Shown: one piece after another, positions 53,513-62,872 of the stretch
Layout of the letters: the number at the start of each line of letters is the position of its first letter
How positions within the stretch are numbered: position 1 is the stretch's first letter
Source: Cellulomonas edaphi
Lineage (GTDB): Bacteria > Actinomycetota > Actinomycetes > Actinomycetales > Cellulomonadaceae
Assembly: GCF_030362815.1 (NCBI RefSeq)
Contig: NZ_JAUCGR010000003.1
Coordinates: 62,001 to 126,000, forward strand
Direction of reading: 5' to 3'
DNA length: 64,000 bases
Position numbers and translations under genes: made by a program
Notes under the pieces: model-generated
Databases searched by the model: none
Seen by the model: the letters and a program-made list of their open reading frames with translations, nothing else
Told to the model about the DNA's origin: nothing

Positions 53513-54871
53513 TCAGGCGTCCACGAGGCCGCCGCCGACCCAGGAGCGGATCGCCGCGACGTCCGCGGCCGACAGCTCCATGCGCGCGCCGCGGCACAGC
53601 CCGATGACGTTGTCCGCCCATGCCCGGGCGCACTGCTCGGCGGACGGCTTGGTGGCCAGGTCGAGGCCCGCGAACGCGATCCCGCCGAGCACGACGTTCA
53701 CCGAGGCGCGCCCGACCGGGGCTCCCGCCGCCTGGCACGCCTCGCGCACGCGCCGCGCGGTCGCGACGCGCTCGAACGGCTCCCGGGCCAGGTCGTCCGC
53801 GAGCGCCGTGAGCAGGGTCCGGTACTGCGAGGTTGTCAGGCCGGGGGTGTCGGTGACGGCCACCACCTGGCGTGAGATCGCGGCCGAGCTGACCTGCCCG
53901 CCGGGCTGCGGCAGGTCGGCCTCTCCGAACCGAGCGGGATCCCACACCCAGCCGGGCGACGGCCTCGTGGCGGACGCGAGCTCGGGCACGTCCCGCGCCA
54001 GCCAGGCCAGGAAGCTGCCGGCGCCGGCCCAGTTCGTCGCGCCCAGGTCCTCGTCGGCGGTCTGCGCCAGCTGGGCCACCGTGGAGGCGTGCAGCGGGCG
54101 GACCGAGGTGCGGACGCGCTGTAGCACCACCGACCGTGCCTTCGAGACGGGCGCGGCGGGCGCCTGCGACGCCTTGCCCTTGCGGGTGGCCGCCGGCTTG
54201 GTGGCCTCGCCCGACGCCGCTGCGCTCCGGCGCGTGCGGGCCGGGGCAGAAGCCGCGGGCTCCGCCGGTGCGCTCTCCTCCGCCGGCTCGGGCGTCAGCA
54301 TGACCGTCGGGTTCCCGCGCTCGGGCAGCACCAGCTCGGCGAGCTCGTCGGCCGAGACCACGGTGTCCGCGACCGCCCGGTAGGCACCGGCGACCGGACC
54401 CGCGGTGATGATGCTGACGCGCCGGTCCGCGGCGCGGCACCGCAGCGCGAGCGGCGTGAAGTCGGCGTCGGCCGAGGCGATCACGAACTCGTCGTAGTGC
54501 GTCACCCCGGAGATCGCGTCGACCGCGTCCAGCACCAGGTAGATGTCGGCGCTGCTCTTGCCCTGCTGGGTGAGCGACGGGCAGTCGATGACGCGGAAGC
54601 CGGCACGCAGGAAGTTGGGCCTGAACTGCGAGAACGCCGCCGGGTTCAGGTAGCACAGCCGCACCAGGAACCGCCGCTCGAAGGGTCCGTCGCCGTCGAC
54701 ACCGGCCTGCAGCCGATCGAGCCACTGGCCGGGCTCGGTGGCGAACTGCTCCGCGGCCTCGGGATCGATCCTCAGGAGCCCGAGGTAGACGTTGTCGAAG
54801 TCGACGAAGAGCGCGCTGCGCAGCCGTCGCACGGGCTCGGGTCCCACGGTGGTCTTGTTCACGGCCCCCAT
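53513..54871 (-). CDS. NYN domain (LabA/DUF88-type) protein with OST-HTH/LOTUS-like C-terminus
   Basis: 452-residue protein. N-terminal NYN/PIN-like RNase domain with acidic residues in FVDFDNVYLG, QGKSSADIYLVLDAVD and IASADADFTPLALRCR (residues about 20-160). A basic Ala/Pro/Lys linker (about 185-245) follows, then HTH-like modules: VLQRVRTSVRPLHASTVAQLAQ and LGATNWAGAGSFLAWLARDVPEL. This architecture fits an RNA-degrading protein. The start may be GTG 54859, since CACGAT ends seven bases upstream. Confidence 0.82.
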   Translation of the reverse strand: MGAVNKTTVGPEPVRRLRSALFVDFDNVYLGLLRIDPEAAEQFATEPGQWLDRLQAGVDGDGPFERRFLVRLCYLNPAAFSQFRPNFLRAGFRVIDCPSLTQQGKSSADIYLVLDAVDAISGVTHYDEFVIASADADFTPLALRCRAADRRVSIITAGPVAGAYRAVADTVVSADELAELVLPERGNPTVMLTPEPAEESAPAEPAASAPARTRRSAAASGEATKPAATRKGKASQAPAAPVSKARSVVLQRVRTSVRPLHASTVAQLAQTADEDLGATNWAGAGSFLAWLARDVPELASATRPSPGWVWDPARFGEADLPQPGGQVSSAAISRQVVAVTDTPGLTTSQYRTLLTALADDLAREPFERVATARRVREACQAAGAPVGRASVNVVLGGIAFAGLDLATKPSAEQCARAWADNVIGLCRGARMELSAADVAAIRSWVGGGLVDA

Positions 54872-54897
54872 CGTGCCCGAACCGGCACGCGCTCGCG

Positions 54898-57645
54898 TCA
54901 TCCCGCCGACGTCACCGTGCCGATCAGCGGTGGGACCACGCCCCCGAACTCGGAGGTGTCGAGCCCCAGCGCGACGTGGCGCACACCGGTGAACGAGACG
55001 CCCGCGCGCACGGGGATCTCCAGGACGGCGGAGGTGGCGTACGCCGGGATGACCACCGACGTCGTGAGCCCGGCCGCGCTGACCCCCGCGGCGGACGGTG
55101 CTCCCGCCAGGTGGTCGGCGGCCCAGCCCGGCAGCAGGTCGCGGCCCGCCAGCTCGGTCCACGTCGGGTCCGGGAGCGGGATGGCGCGCACGGTCATCTC
55201 CACGTCCCGGCTCACCGGGCCGGACAGCTTGACGACCCAACGCAGGCCCTGGCCCGGGGACGCGCTCGCCTCGACGTCGTCGACGACGACGTGCGGGCGC
55301 TCTGCCGCGGACCTCGCGACGACGCCGCCGATGTAGCCGTCGACCACCGAGTTGTGCGTCGCGTTCGCCACGACGACGTAGTCGGGACCGTCCTCGCTGT
55401 CGCTGTACGCGTCGTCCCACGCCCGGGCGAGCCGCACGTCCAGGGACGTCTGCCCCGGCCGGATGACCCGGTCGACCACCGTCGTCTCGCCGTTCTGCGG
55501 GTCGATGATCCCGAGCCGGACCGATCCCGTGCGCTCCGATGCGCCTCGGACGGGGATGCGCAGCGTCGCGCTCTGCTGCCCGACGGCCACCGGCACGACC
55601 GTGGCGGCAGGAAGACTGAGCCGCGCGACGGTCAGCACGTTCGCGGTCGAGCGGACGAGGCCGGGCGCGCTGCCGTAGACGTCGAGCAGGTAGACGACGC
55701 CGCGGCTGCTCGTCGAGCGCAGCACGATCGAGGACGACGGCGCGAGCACCACTCCCTTGGGCAGGCGGACCCTGACGTTCTGGGCCCACCCGGCGCCCGT
55801 CGGCGCCCCGGGCAGCACCGACGCCGACCGTTGCGGCGTCAGCGTCGTCGAACCGCCCTCCGCATCCCGCACCACCACCTGGAACGTCGGCCGCGACTTC
55901 TGCGGCGGGACGATCACGCGCAGGTCCAGGTACCGCGCCGATCCGAGCGGCCGCGTGGGCGTGAAGGCCACGCGCGCCGCCTTCGCGGTCCACGCCACCT
56001 TGACGGCGTGCGGTGCGACGGGCAGCCACCCCCACTGCAGCGGCGACCAGTGCGGCGACTGCACGGAGTCGTCCCGCGCGCACGGCCGCGCGGAGCCGTC
56101 CACGAAGCCGGCGCACACCGACGCGGTCGCGTGGGCGCTCGCCCGGAAATGCGGGCTGACGTCCGCACGCACAAGCCCCGTCCGGCGTCCCCCGAGCGCG
56201 TGCGTGAGCACCACCGCCTTGCCCGCGGAGGCGGCGCGGACGGGCGTGCCGTCCAGCAGCGCTCGGGCCGTGGTGCTGCTGGTCAGGTACGTGCGCGCGG
56301 CGGCGGCGATGTAGGCGGAGCCGACCGCGCGCTGCTGCTTCGCGGTGAGTCGCTGCGGGGCGCCCGACCCGCAGACCGGGTCCTCGTCGTCCCACCAGTC
56401 GTCCTGCGCGGGAGCAGCCGCCAGCGACGGGGTCCACTGCGAGTTGAAGTAGTTGTGGTTGGCGCCCATCACCAGCACGGAGGTGCGCAGCGCCCGGTCG
56501 CCGGTCGCGCGGCCAGCGCTCTGGTCGACGAACAGCTGCCCCTGCAGGTCGGAGACGTCGCCGTCGCAGTACGGCAGCAGGACCGTGGTGGGGATGCCGA
56601 CCGCGACCTGCTGGCCGAAGTCGGTCGGCGCGACGAGCACCTGCCCGGCGATGGTGAAGCGGTCTCCCGCGCGCGCCTTGATCGCGGCACGGTCCACACC
56701 CTCGCCACCGCGCGAGTGGCCCACGGTCATCACCTTGCGCATGTTGAGGTGCCCGGCCAGCGCCGACCTCGCCGCGGGACCCGCGCCCTTTCCCGCGGCC
56801 CAGTCGGCGAACACGTCCAGGTGCTTGCGGACCAGCACGGCGCGCGCCGCGGCACCCGAGTCGATGTCCATGTCGTCCTGGCCGTTGATGCCGTTCGCGG
56901 AGATCGAGACGGTCACGAAGCCCTGGCTCGCGAGCAGCTTCTGCTGCTGGGTGTAGCCGAGGTAGCTCGGGATCGCCTTCATCCCGCCGGCGCAGGGCCA
57001 GTCGATCGACACCTCGTCGCCGCCCGGCGAGTAGCACGTGCCGTGGCGGCCGTGCAGGAACAGGACCACGCCCCGGCGTCCCGCGGCGCCGACGGGCGCG
57101 ACGACGTGACCACGCATCTCCACCGCGGCCGGGTACCCCGGGATGTGCACCGACGGCAGCGCGTAGGTGAACGCGGACGTCCGGTAACGCCCGGGCTTGG
57201 CGGGGTCCCTGTCCAGCACGCGGCTCACCGCGGGAACCGTCGGCACCGTGTCCGCGCGGGACGCGCCACCCGACCCGCCGGCCTTGAGCTCGGCGATCGT
57301 CAGCTTCGCCCCGGCGAGCACCCGCCCGCCGCTGACCACCGACACCTGGGCGGGGCGCAGACGCCGGTCCACGCGAAGCGCGAGCGCCCCCTCGCTCGGG
57401 ACGGGCACGCCGATCCGCTGGTCACCGACCCGGAACTCGGGTCGCGCGTCACCCATCGGCACGTCGGTGCGCGGCTTCCACGTGACGGTGCTGCCCAGCG
57501 CGTCGGTGGCGACCGTGATGCCGTCGGCCGACGACACGTGCGGTGCGGGCTCGGGTGGCTCCGAGGCCGCCTGCCCCGCCGGCGCTCCGACCAGGCCCAC
57601 CGCGAGCGCCGCTCCCAGCACCAGGCTCCATCGTCTGACGTTCAT
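54898..57645 (-). CDS. Large secreted alpha/beta hydrolase
   Basis: 915-residue secreted protein: a Sec signal peptide (MNVRRWSLVLGAALAVGLVGAPAGQAA), an alpha/beta hydrolase with VVLFLHGRHGTCYS, nucleophile Ser in VGHSRGGEGVDRA, acidic PYCDGDVSDLQGQ and His in GANHNYFN, then three or so beta-sandwich-like regions to the C-terminus. Related to actinobacterial extracellular esterase-like proteins with no known substrate. ATG 57645. The 214-base gap upstream to miaB shows no other gene. Confidence 0.85.
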   Translation of the reverse strand: MNVRRWSLVLGAALAVGLVGAPAGQAASEPPEPAPHVSSADGITVATDALGSTVTWKPRTDVPMGDARPEFRVGDQRIGVPVPSEGALALRVDRRLRPAQVSVVSGGRVLAGAKLTIAELKAGGSGGASRADTVPTVPAVSRVLDRDPAKPGRYRTSAFTYALPSVHIPGYPAAVEMRGHVVAPVGAAGRRGVVLFLHGRHGTCYSPGGDEVSIDWPCAGGMKAIPSYLGYTQQQKLLASQGFVTVSISANGINGQDDMDIDSGAAARAVLVRKHLDVFADWAAGKGAGPAARSALAGHLNMRKVMTVGHSRGGEGVDRAAIKARAGDRFTIAGQVLVAPTDFGQQVAVGIPTTVLLPYCDGDVSDLQGQLFVDQSAGRATGDRALRTSVLVMGANHNYFNSQWTPSLAAAPAQDDWWDDEDPVCGSGAPQRLTAKQQRAVGSAYIAAAARTYLTSSTTARALLDGTPVRAASAGKAVVLTHALGGRRTGLVRADVSPHFRASAHATASVCAGFVDGSARPCARDDSVQSPHWSPLQWGWLPVAPHAVKVAWTAKAARVAFTPTRPLGSARYLDLRVIVPPQKSRPTFQVVVRDAEGGSTTLTPQRSASVLPGAPTGAGWAQNVRVRLPKGVVLAPSSSIVLRSTSSRGVVYLLDVYGSAPGLVRSTANVLTVARLSLPAATVVPVAVGQQSATLRIPVRGASERTGSVRLGIIDPQNGETTVVDRVIRPGQTSLDVRLARAWDDAYSDSEDGPDYVVVANATHNSVVDGYIGGVVARSAAERPHVVVDDVEASASPGQGLRWVVKLSGPVSRDVEMTVRAIPLPDPTWTELAGRDLLPGWAADHLAGAPSAAGVSAAGLTTSVVIPAYATSAVLEIPVRAGVSFTGVRHVALGLDTSEFGGVVPPLIGTVTSAG

Positions 57646-57859
57646 GCCATCGCCCCCGACCGTGATCACACCGGCCGGTCCCGTCCGCGCGGCTGGTGCT
57701 GCGCGACCCCGACTGCCTGTGCCCGAAATGTACCGTCGCTCGAAGGTGCGCGAGGGCGGTCTGTGGATACAGGGCAGGTGAGATCTGGCCGAGCGTCGCG
57801 CCTGCGCGGCATCGGGCACAGACCAGGGCGACCGGGCGGCAGCGCCGGGCTCCGCGGCG

Positions 57860-59401
57860 TCAGCCGCGAGCCGTCGGAAGCCCCAGGCTCACGGGCCCCC
57901 TCGCGGCGGGCGTGCCGCACGCGGAACCGCCGTCCTGCGGACCCTCGTGCCCGTCGCCACCGGACGTGCGACGCTCCCAGGCGTCACCGGCGCGCGTGCG
58001 GCGAACCACCGGCACGGCGCCGTCGGCGACGAGGTGGTGCGGGGCGGCATGGCTGACGACCACCGTCACGAGGTCACCCGGCCGCGGCGCCTCGGCGCCC
58101 GCGCTGAAGTGCACGAGCCTGTTGTCGGCGGCGCGGCCGGTCAGGCGGGCGGTCGCGCCGTCCTTGCGTCCTTCGCCCTCGGCGACCAGCACCTGCACCG
58201 TGCGCCCCACCTGCGCCTGGTTCTCCTCGAGCGAGATCCGCTGCTGCAGGGCGTGCAGGCGCTCGTAGCGCTCCTGCACCACGGCCTTGGGCAGCTGGTC
58301 GGGCAGGTCGGCCGCCGGCGTGCCCGGCCGCGGCGAGTACTGGAAGGTGAACGCCGACGCGAACCGGGAGGCCTCGACCACCCGGAGCGTCTCCGCGAAG
58401 TCCTCCTCCGTCTCCCCGGGGAACCCGACGATGATGTCGGTGGTGATCGCGGCGTCGGGCAGCTGCGCCCTGACGCGGTCGAGGATGCCGAGGAACTTCT
58501 CGGCGCGGTACGAGCGGCGCATGGCGCGCAGGATCCGGTCGGAGCCCGACTGCAGCGGCATGTGCAGCTGCGGCATCACCGTGGGCGTGTCCGCCATCGC
58601 GTCGATCACGTCGTCGGTGAACGCCGCGGGGTGCGGCGAGGTGAACCGCAGGCGCTCGAGGCCGTCGACGGCTCCGGCCGCGCGCAGCAGCTTGGCGAAC
58701 GCGGTGCGGTCGCCGAACCCCACGCCGTACGAGTTCACGTTCTGACCCAGCAGCGTCACCTCGATGGCACCCTGGCCCACGAGCGCCTCGACCTCGGCCA
58801 GGATCTCCCCCGGTCGCCGGTCGCGCTCCTTGCCCCGCAGGTGCGGCACGATGCAGAACGTGCACGTGTTGTTGCAGCCGACGCTGATGGAGACCCAGCC
58901 CGCGTAGACGGACTCCCGCCGCGTGGGCAGCGTGCTCGGGAACACCTGCAGCGACTCGGCGATCTCCACCTCGGCCTGCTCGTTGTGGCGAGCGCGCTCG
59001 AGCAGCACGGGCAGGACGTCGAGGTTGTGGGTTCCGAACACGACGTCGACCCACGGGGCGCGCTCCACGATCCCGGCGCGGTCCTTCTGCGCCAGGCACC
59101 CGCCCACCGCGATCTGCATGCCCGGACGACCCCGCTTGGTCCCGGCGAGCCGCCCGAGGTTGCCGTACAGCTTGTCGGCCGCGTTCTCCCGGACGGCGCA
59201 CGTGTTGATGACGATCACGTCCGCCGCCTCCGCGGCTGCGTCCTCCGGTCCGGCCGGGACGTACCCCGCCTGCTCGAGCATGCCGGCCATGTGCTCGGAG
59301 TCGTGCACGTTCATCTGGCAGCCGAGCGTCTTGACCAGGTACGTGCGAGCAGGCGCTCCGGGCGTGACGGGAGCGAGCGCGAGGTCGAGGGTCGTAGACA
59401 T
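57860..59401 (-). CDS. miaB: tRNA-2-methylthio-N6-dimethylallyladenosine synthase MiaB
   Basis: 513-residue radical-SAM methylthiotransferase, working after MiaA on A37 of tRNA. UPF0004 domain with the three cysteines TLGCQMN, NTCAVRE and GGCLAQ, radical-SAM cluster [11 protein letters not shown], and a TRAM domain ([35 protein letters not shown]). The tail after the TRAM domain is longer than usual (about 50 residues) and low in complexity. ATG at 59401; GTG two bases before it is also possible. Confidence 0.96.
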   Translation of the reverse strand: MSTTLDLALAPVTPGAPARTYLVKTLGCQMNVHDSEHMAGMLEQAGYVPAGPEDAAAEAADVIVINTCAVRENAADKLYGNLGRLAGTKRGRPGMQIAVGGCLAQKDRAGIVERAPWVDVVFGTHNLDVLPVLLERARHNEQAEVEIAESLQVFPSTLPTRRESVYAGWVSISVGCNNTCTFCIVPHLRGKERDRRPGEILAEVEALVGQGAIEVTLLGQNVNSYGVGFGDRTAFAKLLRAAGAVDGLERLRFTSPHPAAFTDDVIDAMADTPTVMPQLHMPLQSGSDRILRAMRRSYRAEKFLGILDRVRAQLPDAAITTDIIVGFPGETEEDFAETLRVVEASRFASAFTFQYSPRPGTPAADLPDQLPKAVVQERYERLHALQQRISLEENQAQVGRTVQVLVAEGEGRKDGATARLTGRAADNRLVHFSAGAEAPRPGDLVTVVVSHAAPHHLVADGAVPVVRRTRAGDAWERRTSGGDGHEGPQDGGSACGTPAARGPVSLGLPTARG

Positions 59402-59507
59402 CACCGACAAGGGTACGACCCCGACGATCGTCGCCCGGGCCGCCGGTCTTGACCATTGCGTGACCGGGCCGTGACCGTTGCGGATGGCAAGATCGCGCAA
59501 ACCCCCC

Positions 59508-59513
59508 TAGCGT
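59508..59513 (+). promoter_or_regulatory. -10 element of gluA (leaderless)
   Basis: TAGCGT followed by six bases and the ATG at 59520. This is the main promoter candidate of the transporter operon. Confidence 0.5.
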
Positions 59514-59519
59514 CGTCGG

Positions 59520-60302
59520 ATGGCCGACCTCGACGTGACGCCCGACGTGACCGCACGACCGCTCGGCGACCCTCTCGTCGTCCTCTCGCACGTGAACAAG
59601 CACTTCGGCGACCTGCACGTGCTCAAGGACATCGACCTCACGGTGCACCGCGGCGAGGTCGTGGTGGTCATCGGCCCCTCCGGCAGCGGCAAGTCCACGC
59701 TCTGCCGCACCATCAACCGGCTCGAGACCATCGACTCCGGCACCATCCGCATCGACGGCACCGAGCTCCCCGAGGAGGGCAAGGCGCTCGCGCGCCTGCG
59801 AGCCGACGTCGGGATGGTGTTCCAGTCGTTCAACCTCTTCGCCCACAAGTCCGTGCTGGAGAACGTCACGCTCGGACCGACGAAGGTCAAGGGCATGAGC
59901 CGGGCCGACGCCCGCACCAAGGCGACGTCGCTGCTCGAGCGGGTCGGCGTCGGCAACCAGGCCGACAAGCTCCCCGCGCAGCTCTCGGGAGGCCAGCAGC
60001 AGCGGGTCGCGATCGCGCGGGCCCTGGCCATGGACCCCCAGGTGATGCTCTTCGACGAGCCCACCTCCGCGCTCGACCCCGAGATGATCAACGAGGTCCT
60101 CGACGTCATGGTCTCGCTCGCGCGTGAGGGCATGACGATGATCGTCGTCACGCACGAGATGGGCTTCGCTCGCCGCGCCGCGCACCGGGTGGTGTTCATG
60201 GACGGCGGCCAGATCGTCGAGGAGGCCGACCCCGAGACCTTCTTCACCGCGCCCCGCAGCGACCGAGCCCGCGACTTCCTCTCGAAGATCCTCACCCACT
60301 GA
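59520..60302 (+). CDS. gluA: Glutamate ABC transporter ATPase GluA
   Basis: 260-residue polar amino acid ABC ATPase. Walker [13 protein letters not shown]-loop [12 protein letters not shown], signature [15 protein letters not shown], Walker [16 protein letters not shown] and the His switch THEM. N-terminal extension of about 20 residues. First gene of gluABCD, the corynebacterial glutamate uptake system. ATG 59520 has TAGCGT six bases before it. Confidence 0.92.
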   Translation: MADLDVTPDVTARPLGDPLVVLSHVNKHFGDLHVLKDIDLTVHRGEVVVVIGPSGSGKSTLCRTINRLETIDSGTIRIDGTELPEEGKALARLRADVGMVFQSFNLFAHKSVLENVTLGPTKVKGMSRADARTKATSLLERVGVGNQADKLPAQLSGGQQQRVAIARALAMDPQVMLFDEPTSALDPEMINEVLDVMVSLAREGMTMIVVTHEMGFARRAAHRVVFMDGGQIVEEADPETFFTAPRSDRARDFLSKILTH

Positions 60303-60346
60303 CAGCCGCTGGAGAACGAAACCTTCACCACACGAAAGGGATGACC

Positions 60347-61174
60347 ATGCGAAGAGGACTACTGGCACCGGCGCTCGTCGCCACCGCGGCGCTGGCCCTG
60401 GCCGGCTGCTCGAGCGACGACGACAGCGGCGACTCGGACTCCGGCTCCATCAAGATCGGCATCAAGTTCGACCAGCCCGGGCTGGGCTACAAGGACGGCG
60501 ACACGTACACCGGCTTCGACGTGGACGTCGCGACGTACGTCGCCGGCAAGCTCGGCTACGAGCCCGACAAGATCCAGTGGGTCCAGTCGCCGTCCGCCAA
60601 CCGCGAGAACATGCTGTCCGGCGGCCAGGTGGACATGATCTTCGCCACCTACTCCATCACCGATGAGCGCAAGAAGGTCGTCTCCTTCGCGGGCCCCTAC
60701 TTCGTGGCCGGGCAGGACCTGCTGGTGGCGGCCGACGACACCTCGATCACGGGTCCGGACGACCTGGACGGCAAGAACCTCTGCTCGGTGACCGGCTCCA
60801 CCTCGGCGCAGCGCATCAAGGACGAGCACTCGAGCGACACCCAGCTGCTCGAGCAGCCGGGCTACGCCGAGTGCGTCACCGCACTGACGGCCGGGCAGGT
60901 GGACGCGGTCACCACCGACGACATCATCCTGGCCGGCCTGGCGTCGCTGCCCGCCAACAAGGGCAAGGTGAAGGTGGTCGGCAACCCGTTCTCGGAGGAG
61001 AACTACGGCGTCGGCCTGCCCAAGGACAGCGACAAGTGCGAGGACATCAACGCCGCCATCCAGACGATGATCGACGACGGCACGTGGCAGAAGCTCCTCG
61101 ACAAGAACGTCGGCGAGTCCGGCTACAAGCCGAACGAGTCGCTGAACCCGCCCAAGCCCGCCGCCTGCGCGTGA
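60347..61174 (+). CDS. gluB: Glutamate-binding lipoprotein GluB
   Basis: 275-residue periplasmic-type binding lipoprotein: basic start, hydrophobic stretch and the lipobox LAGC (Cys at about 21), then a SBP_bac_3 domain (FDQPGLGYKDGDTYTGFDVDVATYVAGKLGYE). LspA would process it after lipidation. ATG 60347 is best served by AAAGGG six bases upstream; ATG 60341 is too close to it. Confidence 0.92.
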   Translation: MRRGLLAPALVATAALALAGCSSDDDSGDSDSGSIKIGIKFDQPGLGYKDGDTYTGFDVDVATYVAGKLGYEPDKIQWVQSPSANRENMLSGGQVDMIFATYSITDERKKVVSFAGPYFVAGQDLLVAADDTSITGPDDLDGKNLCSVTGSTSAQRIKDEHSSDTQLLEQPGYAECVTALTAGQVDAVTTDDIILAGLASLPANKGKVKVVGNPFSEENYGVGLPKDSDKCEDINAAIQTMIDDGTWQKLLDKNVGESGYKPNESLNPPKPAACA

Positions 61175-61178
61175 CGCC

Positions 61179-61218
61179 CTGCCGGACCCCGCGGGCTGCG
61201 GTCCGCGGGGCCCGGCAG
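61179..61218 (+). terminator. Strong stem-loop between gluB and gluC
   Basis: CTGCCGG-A-CCCCGCGG / CCGCGGGG-C-CCGGCAG: 15 base pairs with one mismatch and an eight-base loop, five bases past gluB. Such intercistronic hairpins raise binding-protein mRNA over permease mRNA. Confidence 0.75.
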
Positions 61219-61247
61219 CCGTCGCCACGAGCGACGGCGGGACCACC

Positions 61248-61313
61248 GACAGCTTCGCCGATGACAGCTTGACCGACGACAGCTTCACCGACGACAGCTT
61301 CACCGACGACAGC
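61248..61313. repeat. 15-bp tandem repeat upstream of gluC
   Basis: Four copies of a 15-base unit (GACAGCTTCACCGAC and variants) and a partial fifth, in frame with gluC (TDDSF-like if translated), ending at the gluC ribosome binding site. Confidence 0.85.
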
Positions 61314-61325
61314 AAGGGAGAGCCG

Positions 61326-62015
61326 GTGCACCAGGGCTACCTCGACGACGTGTCGACGGCCTTCGCCGACTACGACGTGCTCGGCGCCTTCTGGGTCAAC
61401 ATCCAGCTGACCGTGTACGCCGGTCTCATCGCCCTGGTGCTGGGGACGGTGCTCGCCGTCATGCGGATCTCCCCCGTGCCGAGCCTGCGGTGGGCCGGCA
61501 CGACGTACGTCACGCTGCTGCGCAACACGCCGCTGACCATCATCATCGTCGGCTGCGTGCTGGGCCTGTGGGGGCAGCTCGGGGTCAGCCTGGGCACGGG
61601 GTTCCAGCAGAACTTCTTCCGGCTCGCCGTGCTGGGGCTCGCGGTCTACCACGCGGCCTTCGTGTGCGAGGCCCTGCGGTCCGGCGTCAACACCGTGCCG
61701 ACCGGACAGGCCGAGGCCGCACGGGCGATCGGCCTGAACTTCGGCCAGGTGGCCGGCCTGGTCATCCTGCCGCAGGCGTTCCGCGGCGCCGTCGCACCGC
61801 TCGGCAACGTCCTCATCGCGCTCGTGAAGAACTCGACGGTGGCCGCCGCGGGGTCGGTGGCGGAGGCGTCCGTGCTGATGAAGGAGATGATCGAGAACCG
61901 CCCCGACATCATCCTGACGATCTTCGTGGTGTTCGCCCTCGGGTTCGTGGTCCTCGTCGTCCCGATCGGGCTCGCCACCACGTCGCTCTCGCGTCGCCTG
62001 GCGGTGGCGCGATGA
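61326..62015 (+). CDS. gluC: Glutamate ABC transporter permease GluC
   Basis: 229-residue permease of the HisM/GlnP family with about five membrane segments and the EAA motif EAARAIGLNFGQVAGLVILPQAFRG. GTG 61326 has AAGGGAG five bases upstream; a longer in-frame reading from TTG 61269 would translate the 15-bp repeats. ATG of gluD overlaps its stop (ATGA). Confidence 0.92.
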   Translation: MHQGYLDDVSTAFADYDVLGAFWVNIQLTVYAGLIALVLGTVLAVMRISPVPSLRWAGTTYVTLLRNTPLTIIIVGCVLGLWGQLGVSLGTGFQQNFFRLAVLGLAVYHAAFVCEALRSGVNTVPTGQAEAARAIGLNFGQVAGLVILPQAFRGAVAPLGNVLIALVKNSTVAAAGSVAEASVLMKEMIENRPDIILTIFVVFALGFVVLVVPIGLATTSLSRRLAVAR

Positions 62016-62872
62016 GCCAGCTGCTGTTCGACGCCCCGGGGCCGCGCGCGCGGCGCCGCATGGTCTGGGTCAACGTCGCCGCGACCGTGGCGGTGGTCGG
62101 GATCGGCGTCTGGGTGCTCGCGCGCCTGGCCGACAAGGGCCAGCTCGACGCGGACCTGTGGACCCCGTTCCTCGAGCCCGACACCTGGCTCGACTACCTG
62201 CTCCCCGGGCTGCGGTCCACGCTGGAGGCGGCGGCGATCTCGATCGTCACGGCCGCGATCTTCGGCCTCGTCCTGGGCCTGGGCCGGCTGTCGCGCTCGC
62301 GCACCGTCCGCTCGGTCTCCGGCGTCATCGTCGAGTTCTTCCGCGCGGTGCCCGTGCTGCTCATGATGATCTTCTTCTACATGGGCCTGCCCCGGCTCGA
62401 CGTCGTGGACGCCGCGGACGTGCCCCTGGTGGCCGTCGTGCTCGGCCTCACGTTCTACAACGGCTCCGTGTTCGCGGAGCTCGTCCGCTCGGGCGTGCAC
62501 AACCTGCCGAGGGGGCAGCGGGAGGCCGCGCTGGCGATCGGGCTCCGGCGCGGGCAGTCCCTGCGATCCGTCGAGGTCCCGCAGGCGCTCATCGCGATGC
62601 TCCCCGCGATCGCGAGCCAGCTGGTGGTCATCCTCAAGGACACCGCGCTTGGCTACATCATCACGTACCCCGACCTGCTCAACTCGGCGCGTCTGGTCGG
62701 GACCGGCAACGGGAACATCCTGCAGGCGCTGGTCGTGGCGGCCCTGATGTTCATCGTCATCAACTACGGGCTGACCCGGCTCGCCTCCCTGCTGGCGCGC
62801 CGGCTCGGCACCCGGACCGCGGGCGAGACCCGGGCCGCTCCCCCGCCGCTGGCGATCAGCACCAAGGGCTAG
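62012..62872 (+). CDS. gluD: Glutamate ABC transporter permease GluD
   Basis: 286-residue second permease: an N-terminal segment, five core segments and the EAA motif EAALAIGLRRGQSLRSVEVPQALIA. Its stop codon overlaps that of the convergent RNase Y gene (shared CTAG). It ends the transporter operon. Confidence 0.92.
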   Translation: MSQLLFDAPGPRARRRMVWVNVAATVAVVGIGVWVLARLADKGQLDADLWTPFLEPDTWLDYLLPGLRSTLEAAAISIVTAAIFGLVLGLGRLSRSRTVRSVSGVIVEFFRAVPVLLMMIFFYMGLPRLDVVDAADVPLVAVVLGLTFYNGSVFAELVRSGVHNLPRGQREAALAIGLRRGQSLRSVEVPQALIAMLPAIASQLVVILKDTALGYIITYPDLLNSARLVGTGNGNILQALVVAALMFIVINYGLTRLASLLARRLGTRTAGETRAAPPPLAISTKG

